Origin: Lachnospiraceae bacterium
GTDB lineage: Bacteria > Bacillota > Clostridia > Lachnospirales > Lachnospiraceae
Length of the DNA: 64,000 bases
NCBI GenBank assembly: GCA_024403415.1
Contig: JAKSRY010000001.1
Location: forward strand, 62,001-126,000
Direction of reading: 5' to 3'
Part shown: positions 34,923-42,317 of the stretch, piece after piece
Numbering within the stretch: the first letter of the stretch is position 1
Layout of the letters: each line of letters starts with the position of its first letter
The notes under the pieces: generated by a model
Seen by the model: only the letters and a program-made list of their open reading frames with translations
The model's database searches: none
Told to the model about the DNA's origin: nothing
Made by a program: the position numbers and the translations under genes

Positions 34923-36452
34923 CTACATCTGACTGTATCTTGCCTTTAATTCTTTCCTGTCTATCTTTCCGTTTGCATTATATGGAAATTCCTTAATCTG
35001 AATCATCACATTCGGAATCATGTATTCAGGCACCTTTGCTTCAAAGTTTGCCTTTATTTCTTCTTCGGTCAGCTTACCTTTGTAGAAAAATACAATCTTC
35101 TGCTTCTCATCATCATATATGCAGGCACAGGTTTCCATTGCAGCAAGTGCATCAGCTGCTGTTTCAATTTCACCAAGTTCGATTCTGTGACCCATATGCT
35201 TAATCTGAAAATCTTTTCTTCCGCAATAGATGATTTCATCGTACTCATTTAACTTAACAACATCACCGGTTCTGTAAATGATATCACGATATTCGGTGTT
35301 TACCGGGTTCTGAACAAATACTTCGTTTGACTTTTCTGGGTTTTTATAATAGCCAAGAGCAATGCTTCTTCCACGTACGCAAAGTTCTCCCAGTTCTCCC
35401 TTTTCGGCATATTTGTTATCATCGGTAATAATAACTATATCTGTATTGTCACAGGCCTTTCCTATAGGCAGCGATTCATCATCCGCAAACTCTCTGTCAA
35501 CAATATAAGCTGTACATACGTCTGTGATTTCCGTAGGGCCATACAGGTTTGCATATAAAGCGTCCTTTTTATATTTACGCCAAATATTCAGATATTTGTT
35601 TGGCATTACTTCTCCACAGAACAAAATCTTCTTGAGATATGGAAGTTCAGCCTTTGGAAGAACTCTCATTCTTGCTATATTGCAAAGGGCTGACGGAACA
35701 AAGAATATCGTGGTGATTTTCTTCTCGTTCAGGTATCCCATCATTTTAGCAGGAAATGAAAAGCATTCCTTCGGAATAATATATACCGTTGCACCATTCT
35801 TAATTCCCGTATAAATATCAAGAATTGAATTATCAAAATAGAAAGGTGCCTGATTTCCGAAGCTGTCTTCCTCTGTAATATTAAAGGTTTCTGTAACCCA
35901 TTCTGTATAATCTATAACCGACTGGTGGGTTATAACAACACCTTTCGGAATTCCGGTAGATCCACTTGTAAAGAGAACATATATCGGATCCATATCAATA
36001 ACACTTTTTCTGATCTTATGAAGCTTTTCTTCATCCGGAGTAACTGAAATAATATCATCATATATGAGAATCTCAGTACTGTCAGAAAGTGACAGATCTG
36101 TCAGCATCTGACTTACTGTATCTTTGTGCTCAGCATCTGTAATGATAACAGGAGGTGTAGCAACACTTAAAATTGTTTTTGCTCTTTCGACCGGCATGCC
36201 TGTATCAATAGGGCTGTAGAAGTTACCGCTATAAAGAATACCCATAAAAGAAGAAATAACCCTGATTCCCTTATCGAGATATACAATTATCGGCTTGTTC
36301 CGGTATTCATATTTTGAAAGACAGGTTCCTATGCTCTTTCCTATTTCAACCATCTGCGAATACGAATAAAAACCGGTTTCATCTTCGAAAGCCGGTTTCT
36401 GCGGTAATCTTTTAGCTGTTTCTTCAAGATATGTCAGTACGTTGATTAACAT
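34923..36452 (-). CDS. Stand-alone adenylation enzyme (DltA/NRPS A-domain type)
   Basis: A 509-residue AMP-forming ligase. The P-loop is FTSGSTGIPKGV (161-172); YGPTEI, YRTGD and the C-terminal NGKIDRKEL with the catalytic lysine are all present. The A4 region (FYFDNSILD) keeps the Asp that contacts the alpha-amino group in amino-acid-activating domains, favouring an amino acid substrate. It lacks carrier and condensation domains, so a separate carrier protein is needed; one is encoded 970 bases upstream in the same block. DltA is the closest functional analogue, but no DltB or DltD accompanies it, so I infer activation of a group destined for an amino sugar. Confidence 0.8.
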   Translation of the reverse strand: MLINVLTYLEETAKRLPQKPAFEDETGFYSYSQMVEIGKSIGTCLSKYEYRNKPIIVYLDKGIRVISSFMGILYSGNFYSPIDTGMPVERAKTILSVATPPVIITDAEHKDTVSQMLTDLSLSDSTEILIYDDIISVTPDEEKLHKIRKSVIDMDPIYVLFTSGSTGIPKGVVITHQSVIDYTEWVTETFNITEEDSFGNQAPFYFDNSILDIYTGIKNGATVYIIPKECFSFPAKMMGYLNEKKITTIFFVPSALCNIARMRVLPKAELPYLKKILFCGEVMPNKYLNIWRKYKKDALYANLYGPTEITDVCTAYIVDREFADDESLPIGKACDNTDIVIITDDNKYAEKGELGELCVRGRSIALGYYKNPEKSNEVFVQNPVNTEYRDIIYRTGDVVKLNEYDEIIYCGRKDFQIKHMGHRIELGEIETAADALAAMETCACIYDDEKQKIVFFYKGKLTEEEIKANFEAKVPEYMIPNVMIQIKEFPYNANGKIDRKELKARYSQM

Positions 36453-36525
36453 TATTATTTCCTCTTATAAGTTGATTTACGAATATTTGACCTTTGACAT
36501 CCGTCACTTTCCAAACAATAGTTTC

Positions 36526-37338
36526 TTAATCTATCTTTCTTGGATCTTCCTCTCCGGGTACCTTATCAATATGATTATAAACATACAGATTACGGCTGTC
36601 ATTTTCCTTAATATCGCGCCTTACATAATCATCCAGTTCTCTTAATGAAAGTGCATGGAACTGAACAGTATTCCAATACCAGGTCTTTGAAACTCCATCT
36701 TTTTCAAGAATGTCCGAAAGTGGCTTAAACTGCTCAATTTCTTCTGCATTCATATCAAGATCACGAACATACATTGTTGCCATGTATTCGCTTTCATTTC
36801 CATCCTTATCAATATATGGCGCTACGAACTTTTTATTATATCTGAAAGGTACTCCGACTATATTTTCCACATGATGAACGTATGTCATGCCATCCAGTAC
36901 ATGAAGTCCGATAACAAAGGACTTAGCGTTAACCTTATTCATGTAATCAAAAACAGAACCTTCTCCAAAGGAATTGATATTTGTCATTTCCACAAGTTTG
37001 TCGGCATCTTTACCCCATACCGCAAAAGAGTAGAGGGGGTGACGTGTTCTCTTAAAATCAGGTCTTTTAAGCGCAAACGATGTTAATGCGCCTGTTTTAG
37101 AGGGTGTGTTATTATAGTCAAAAGCAATTCCTTTACAAAAATCCCAGTTAAAAGTTGGAAAAAGGAGAGTTCCTTCCTCTCCTACCATTTCCTGAAGGCA
37201 ATTAATAAACTCGTCTCTGTCAAACCTGTTCTTAAGGATTCTCTCCTGCTTTGACAGTTCAAGTATATCGGATATTACATAAAGAACATCACCTTTTTTA
37301 ATTGCGCCTTCCGGCATGTTATCAAAATATTTAAGCAT
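36526..37338 (-). CDS. AAC(3)-fold N-acyltransferase
   Basis: A 270-residue member of the aminoglycoside 3-N-acetyltransferase (AAC(3)/YokD) fold. Conserved parts include GTLLFPTFNWDFC, SKTGALTSF and RTRHPLYSFAVWG, followed by IGLHVLDGMTYVHHVENIVGVPFR. Relatives in glycan loci acylate amino sugars rather than antibiotics. It lies between the carrier protein and the adenylation enzyme in one block, so it is a good candidate to move the activated acyl or aminoacyl group from carrier to sugar. GAGGTAAG precedes the ATG. This role is an inference; an acetyl-CoA donor is the conservative alternative. Confidence 0.75.
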   Translation of the reverse strand: MLKYFDNMPEGAIKKGDVLYVISDILELSKQERILKNRFDRDEFINCLQEMVGEEGTLLFPTFNWDFCKGIAFDYNNTPSKTGALTSFALKRPDFKRTRHPLYSFAVWGKDADKLVEMTNINSFGEGSVFDYMNKVNAKSFVIGLHVLDGMTYVHHVENIVGVPFRYNKKFVAPYIDKDGNESEYMATMYVRDLDMNAEEIEQFKPLSDILEKDGVSKTWYWNTVQFHALSLRELDDYVRRDIKENDSRNLYVYNHIDKVPGEEDPRKID

Positions 37339-37421
37339 TTTCTTACCTCAGATACGGCAGTCTCCTTTAATAATTTTCTTTTATTACTAAAAGCAAATCA
37401 TAGTATAAAAATAAATGCTGC

Positions 37422-37646
37422 CTACTGCTTCTCGCTTCTGTCTACCAGCGCCTGTATAGCTTCTATTGAAACGAAATTCTCAGGAAGGATTTCCATTCCG
37501 TCTATAAAAACTCCGAATTCTTCTTCAAGTGCTTCAACAAGCTCAACTATTTCATAAGAGTCCAAAAGAGAAGCTGCTATAAAATCACAGCAGCCTTCAA
37601 AATCTGCATCGGGTTTAATATTTTTTAATATCTCAAGAATACTCAT
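37422..37646 (-). CDS. Acyl carrier protein
   Basis: A 74-residue acidic, four-helix carrier protein. The 4'-phosphopantetheine attachment site is Ser30 in SLLDSYEIVEL, the LDS variant of the usual DSL motif, followed by EEEFGVFIDG. I place the start at the ATG at 37646, with GAGGGA upstream; the extension to 37664 needs a GTG that overlaps the previous stop. It is not the fatty-acid ACP, which has the DSLD motif and different neighbours. In this block it most likely carries the group activated by the adenylation enzyme. Confidence 0.82.
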   Translation of the reverse strand: MSILEILKNIKPDADFEGCCDFIAASLLDSYEIVELVEALEEEFGVFIDGMEILPENFVSIEAIQALVDRSEKQ

Positions 37647-37663
37647 AATAATTTCATCCCTCA

Positions 37664-38983
37664 CTATTCTGATTCATTTTCGGCAGCTGTCAAAAGTCCG
37701 CCGTCCATGAGTTTATCTACTATAGGTATCAGTTCCTTAACCGGAACCTTAATAATATTACTAATCTCTATAAGACTGTTCCTTCCGTCTGAATATCCTA
37801 TCAGATCTCTCATTGCAAGAACACTGTCATAGCTTCCCTTCTTGGAAACTGTAGGATACAGTCCTCTCTTTCCAAGCTGCGGCTCGCAGAATACTGTGGT
37901 CTTATAATGCAGATTATATTCAAGCGCATTAATGACCTCACACATCGCACTGTATGAACCTTCAAATCCCGAAGGTGACACTATTGTCATATCATCTTTG
38001 GAGGTATGATATTCCGGATAACAGCCGTACTTCGAACGACAAAATCCTATGAATGGAAGATCAACACCCGGTGAACAGTACTGACGCTCATCTGAGCCTC
38101 TGTCAAGGAAGCTGTATTCTGTATGTTTATCCTTAAAGGACAAAACATTCTTAATAACCATATCAGCAAGCGTGTCGGAATATCTTGAAGGAATAAATGA
38201 ATAATCCTTATCATCTCCAACACATGAAAGAACAAATCCTGCTTTAACCTTCTTTTGAAGTTCCGGAAGCTTGAGACTTAAATATGATATTGAACCAATA
38301 GTCTCAGGATTAAAAATAAATCTGTATGCATAACGCCTATGCTTAAGTGAAGCTACATATCTTATCAAAGCTGTTGAAAGAGCAGGTCCCGAACATTCAT
38401 TATTTGCCATTGATGGATGGCATGTGTATGTTGAAATCATTATCTCTTCTTCAGAGCCTGTTGTTGATGGAATAATAAGTTCTCCGATTGTCAGGGACCC
38501 ATCCTTCAGCTCCGAGTCTATATACATATGGTAGTTGCCCTCTTTGAGCGAGCGCTTCATATTCTCACTCATGCAAAAGCCATATCTTTCCTTGTAATAA
38601 CTCGTCACATAAGGAATTGCATCCTCAAGTGTCTCCTCAGTATATACATGATCTAATAATTCAGAGAGTGGAACCCACTTATCTACCGCAATGGAATAAC
38701 CTAAAACATGAAGATTATTTTCTTTAAAATCTATAATCTTTTCATGGTTCTCATTCTCAATATAGGCCTCTCTGATAACCCATTCCTTCGGAACAGTCCA
38801 GTCGAACACTGCAGTACCTGAAGGAATCTCAAGAATATTAAGTGAATAACCTGATTCCGCGATTTCTTCGTTTATCATTGAAAGAGTTTTTCTCACTCCA
38901 TCACCTGTAATGGACCTCGCAATTGGAAATATTTTTGCTGCAAAATCGTATATTCTTTTTCCGTTTTCAAACATATTATCCAT
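37664..38983 (-). CDS. DUF4910/DUF2172 aminopeptidase-like protein
   Basis: A 439-residue cytoplasmic protein of the DUF4910 (DUF2172) peptidase-like family. It opens with AAKIFPIARSITGDGVR, typical of the family. A zinc-peptidase-like (M28) core is visible: TYTCHPSMANNECSG, the ETIGS segment, DRGSDERQYCSPG, and YHTSKDD near the end, giving His, Asn/Asp, Glu and His ligands in order. A C-terminal winged-helix-like region (SLIEISNIIKVPVKELI) is present. Genes of this family recur in surface-sugar clusters with carrier proteins, but the reaction is not established. It could trim an aminoacyl group or act as an amidohydrolase. Confidence 0.72.
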   Translation of the reverse strand: MDNMFENGKRIYDFAAKIFPIARSITGDGVRKTLSMINEEIAESGYSLNILEIPSGTAVFDWTVPKEWVIREAYIENENHEKIIDFKENNLHVLGYSIAVDKWVPLSELLDHVYTEETLEDAIPYVTSYYKERYGFCMSENMKRSLKEGNYHMYIDSELKDGSLTIGELIIPSTTGSEEEIMISTYTCHPSMANNECSGPALSTALIRYVASLKHRRYAYRFIFNPETIGSISYLSLKLPELQKKVKAGFVLSCVGDDKDYSFIPSRYSDTLADMVIKNVLSFKDKHTEYSFLDRGSDERQYCSPGVDLPFIGFCRSKYGCYPEYHTSKDDMTIVSPSGFEGSYSAMCEVINALEYNLHYKTTVFCEPQLGKRGLYPTVSKKGSYDSVLAMRDLIGYSDGRNSLIEISNIIKVPVKELIPIVDKLMDGGLLTAAENESE

Positions 38984-39033
38984 TAGTGTTAACCACCCTG
39001 TTTCCTTTTGGAATCAAAAATGATAATCCATGC

Positions 39034-40227
39034 CTAAATTGCATAATACTCTGCAATTCTTGTAACTGCCTTTATAACCGATTCAACGTCTTCATCACTC
39101 ATTGAATAAAAAAGCGGTAATGTGAGCATTTCCGAATACAGTTTCTCTGCATTCGGACACAGTCCTTCCGGATATCCTAAATTTTCATAATATGGAAGTC
39201 TGTATACCGGTATATAGTGCACATTACAGAATATGTTCTCTGCCGCCAATGCCTTAAAGAACTCTAATCTGTCAATTTTAAGTTTTTCAGGAACGATTCT
39301 CAAAATATACAGATGTCTTGTAGTATCAGATTCAGGTATTTCTTTCTGTACAAAAATAGAAGGTATCTTCGAAAAGGCTTCGTCATACTTCTTAACGATT
39401 TCCTTTCTCCTTGCTGAAAACATCGGAAGCTTATCAAGCTGACTTGATGCAAGAGCTGCCTGAATATCAGTCATTCTGTAATTATACCCAAGATCAATCA
39501 TCTGATAGTACCAAGGGCCTTCAGACTCTTTAGTCATCAGTTCCTGTTTTCTTGTTATTCCGTGAGATCTGTATAATAAGAGCTTTTCATATAATTCTTT
39601 AGAATTTGTTGTTACGGCTCCGCCTTCACCACTTGTTACTGTTTTAACCGGATGGAAACTGAAAGTGGTCATATCCGCTATGGAACCATTTGGCTGTCCA
39701 TTATATTTAGTACCAATCACATGGGCACCATCTTCAATAAGTGTTATATTGTTAGCTCTGCAGTGCGCAAGAAGTCTGTCAAGCTCAACTGACTGTCCTG
39801 TATAATCCACCGCAACAACTGCCTTTGTCTTTGAAGTAGTCTTCGCGATAACCTCATCGGGATCAATATTATATGTTTCAGGATTTATATCCGCAAAAAC
39901 AGGTTTTGCTCCACAATAAAGGGCACAGTTTGCAGATGCCGCAAAGGTTATCGGAGTGGTTATCACTTCATCTCCCGGCTTAACGCCTGCTGCCATACAT
40001 GCTATATGAAGTGCAGCAGTTCCGTTACTTACCGCAACTGCATATTTGGCACCTGTAATGTCACACAGCTTCTTTTCAAATTTTTCTATTTCAGGTCCGC
40101 AGGTAAGATAATCACTCTTAAGGACAGAAACAACTGCCTCTATATCTGCATCGTCTATATACTGATGTCCATATCCAATCGGAGTATTCCTGACGGGAGT
40201 ACCCCCTGCATATGCCGGAGTATTCAT
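39034..40227 (-). CDS. DegT aminotransferase (PseC-like)
   Basis: A 397-residue PLP enzyme close to PseC, the UDP-4-amino-4,6-dideoxy-N-acetyl-beta-L-altrosamine transaminase: VLKSDYLTCGPEIEKFE, PITFAASANCALYCGA and the PLP-lysine segment SFHPVKTVTSGEGG (Lys195). The loop that binds the ring reads IEDGAHV instead of the usual EDAAHA. The natural partner PseB, a 5-epimerising dehydratase, is not in the window. I start it at the ATG at 40227, with AGAGG upstream; the ORF extension to 40248 is a TTG. It follows the Na/Pi transporter by 21 bases and heads the acyl-carrier block. Confidence 0.85.
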   Translation of the reverse strand: MNTPAYAGGTPVRNTPIGYGHQYIDDADIEAVVSVLKSDYLTCGPEIEKFEKKLCDITGAKYAVAVSNGTAALHIACMAAGVKPGDEVITTPITFAASANCALYCGAKPVFADINPETYNIDPDEVIAKTTSKTKAVVAVDYTGQSVELDRLLAHCRANNITLIEDGAHVIGTKYNGQPNGSIADMTTFSFHPVKTVTSGEGGAVTTNSKELYEKLLLYRSHGITRKQELMTKESEGPWYYQMIDLGYNYRMTDIQAALASSQLDKLPMFSARRKEIVKKYDEAFSKIPSIFVQKEIPESDTTRHLYILRIVPEKLKIDRLEFFKALAAENIFCNVHYIPVYRLPYYENLGYPEGLCPNAEKLYSEMLTLPLFYSMSDEDVESVIKAVTRIAEYYAI

Positions 40228-40248
40228 ATATTTACCTCTTCCAATCAA

Positions 40249-42093
40249 TTATTTCTTATTTGACTTTTCCCATTCAACGGGCTGTTCCTTACTATCATCC
40301 TTTGAAGAAATGTTGTATTTTTCCGAATAGTACATAACCATACGTGCGAATTCTTCATTGTCTTTACTGATAATAGCATTTTCAAACTCATGAACACCAA
40401 GTTCTTCTTCGTCTTTTTGCATAACAGAAAGTGCTATGTTTGAACAGTGATCAGATACTCTCTCAAAGTTCGTTGATACATCCGAAAGAACAAATCCCAT
40501 TTCTATCGAACACTTACCTTTACGAAGTCTCTTAATATGGTGCTTCTTAATTTCGATATTAATTCCATCAATAGCTTCTTCAAGAGGTTCGACCTTAGAT
40601 GCCAAAACTCTATCGTTATTGATAAGTGAATCAAAGGACATGTTAACAATTTCTTTAATGGCATCAATGAATATTTTCATTTCTTCCTGAGCCTTCTTAG
40701 AGAAACCTCCGTCCTTTCTGTCTGCAGCTTCTCTTGCGGATTCCATGATATTGCATGAATGGTCTGAGATACGTTCCAAATCTCCGATACAGTGGAGAAT
40801 CATTGACAATGTCTTGGAATTCTCATCTGACATATCTTTAGAACTTAATTTTACAAGATATTTTCCAAGCTGATCTTCATACTTATCTACCAGATCTTCG
40901 AGGTCACATATCTTATTGGCCTTCTTATCCTTATATTCATCCAGAAGTTCAAAAGAAAGGAACAATCCTTCTCTTGTATATTGAGCCATCTCTGCAACAA
41001 CCTGCTTACATTGTTCAATAGCAAGACCCGGGCTGTTAAGGAATCTGTCATCAAGATGCTGTAAAATTTTGCTGGCATCAAGATCGCTCTTTTCCTTCTC
41101 CTCCTCGTTGAGAGGAAGTGCCTTGTATGACATCTTAACAAACAACTGTGATACAGGGAACAAAACAACAGCCGAAGCAATACTTAATGCAGTATAGAAA
41201 GCTGCAATACCAACGGCACTTGCATTTGCATCCAACAGATCATTAAAGCCTATGAAGTAATGTAACGTGTAGAAAACAATAAGGAACAGAATTCCTCTGA
41301 CTATATTATAGAAGAAATGTACCAAAGCCGATCTTCTGGCATTTCTTCCTGTACCGATGCTGGATAAAAGCGCTGTTGCACAGGTTCCGATGTTTGCACC
41401 AACCATTATGGGAATTGCGGCTCCATATGTAATAAGGCCTTGCCCTGAAAGGACCTGAACCATACCGACAGTTGCTGAAGAAGACTGAATTATAGCGGTA
41501 AGTGCAATTCCGACAAGCGTACCAAGAATCGGATTAGTAAACATTGTCATGGCTGCTTTGAATCCTTCGGTTTCTCCGATAGGCTCAACACCATTTGACA
41601 TCATTTTCATTCCGAAAATCAATACTGCAAAACCAACAAATATTTTGGCAAGATTCTTATTTTTATCTTTCTTTGATATCAATATGATAAACACACCGAT
41701 AATGGCAAGAATAGGTGAGAAATATGCGGGTTTCAGGAAATCGAGGAAAGACATTCCCGATGCTGCGGCAGACCCAACTCCCAATGACATAATCCATGGG
41801 GTAATTGTTGCACCAATATTGGCTCCGATAATAACATACACGGCTTTTGACAATTCCATAATTCCGGAATTAACAAAACCTACTATCATAACCGTGGTCG
41901 CCGATGAGGACTGCATAAACGCGGTAACCAGAGCTCCCATCAAAACAGAAACTACTTTATTGGAAGTGATTTTTCCGAGAATTGCTTCAAGTTTACCACC
42001 GGAAGTCTTTTTAAGGCCTTCTCCCATTACATTTATTCCATATAGGAATAATGCAAGTCCGCCAATCATATCTAACACATCTTTAACGCTCAT
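40249..42093 (-). CDS. Na+/Pi cotransporter with PhoU-like domain (NptA/YjbB-like)
   Basis: A 614-residue membrane protein with the internal repeat of the Na/Pi cotransporter II family. The signature QSSSATT appears twice (AFMQSSSATTVMIVG and AIIQSSSATVGMV), with GANIG motifs after each. The C-terminal 270 residues are a helical PhoU-like domain. It would import phosphate with sodium; a role in phosphate export is also known for YjbB. The gene has a good promoter (42160-42189) and AGGAG before the ATG. It sits directly before the PseC-like gene with no terminator between them, so read-through into the glycan block is possible. Confidence 0.9.
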   Translation of the reverse strand: MSVKDVLDMIGGLALFLYGINVMGEGLKKTSGGKLEAILGKITSNKVVSVLMGALVTAFMQSSSATTVMIVGFVNSGIMELSKAVYVIIGANIGATITPWIMSLGVGSAAASGMSFLDFLKPAYFSPILAIIGVFIILISKKDKNKNLAKIFVGFAVLIFGMKMMSNGVEPIGETEGFKAAMTMFTNPILGTLVGIALTAIIQSSSATVGMVQVLSGQGLITYGAAIPIMVGANIGTCATALLSSIGTGRNARRSALVHFFYNIVRGILFLIVFYTLHYFIGFNDLLDANASAVGIAAFYTALSIASAVVLFPVSQLFVKMSYKALPLNEEEKEKSDLDASKILQHLDDRFLNSPGLAIEQCKQVVAEMAQYTREGLFLSFELLDEYKDKKANKICDLEDLVDKYEDQLGKYLVKLSSKDMSDENSKTLSMILHCIGDLERISDHSCNIMESAREAADRKDGGFSKKAQEEMKIFIDAIKEIVNMSFDSLINNDRVLASKVEPLEEAIDGINIEIKKHHIKRLRKGKCSIEMGFVLSDVSTNFERVSDHCSNIALSVMQKDEEELGVHEFENAIISKDNEEFARMVMYYSEKYNISSKDDSKEQPVEWEKSNKK

Positions 42094-42159
42094 AGCATCT
42101 CCTGTCTATTCGAAAAACCGATATAAAATCATACTAACCCACGTTAGCATATCGCTACT

Positions 42160-42189
42160 ATAATACTATATTTTGGTATATGTTTTCAA
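42160..42189 (-). promoter_or_regulatory. Promoter for the Na/Pi cotransporter gene
   Basis: TTGAAA, 18 bases, TATTAT on the minus strand, each one mismatch from consensus, about 65 bases before the ATG at 42093. Confidence 0.55.
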
Positions 42190-42266
42190 CATATTATGCT
42201 CAAAGCAAACAACAGATTATCAATGTGATAAAGTATTTATAATTAACAATTATCAGCTTTCCATAT

Positions 42267-42300
42267 ACAAAAATCCTCAGACTGCTCTGAGGATTTTAAT
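42267..42300 (-). terminator. Intrinsic terminator after mfd
   Basis: AAAATCCTCAG (42270-42280) and CTGAGGATTTT (42287-42297) form an 11-bp stem with a 6-base loop, 18 bases after the mfd stop. On the minus strand it is followed by a T-containing run. Confidence 0.8.
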
Positions 42301-42317
42301 ATTGTTAATACATATTC

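Noticed and set aside
34923..36452. Non-ribosomal peptide synthetase module
   Set aside because: Only an adenylation domain is present; there are no condensation or thioesterase domains in the block.
36526..37338. Aminoglycoside resistance gene
   Set aside because: The AAC(3) fold is present, but position between a carrier protein and an adenylation enzyme in a glycan block favours a sugar acylation role.
41549..42163. A 204-codon plus-strand frame over the Na/Pi cotransporter gene
   Set aside because: It is antisense to a well-conserved gene. It reads as low-complexity Ile/Pro/Thr-rich sequence from the mirror of membrane helices, with no ribosome site or domain.
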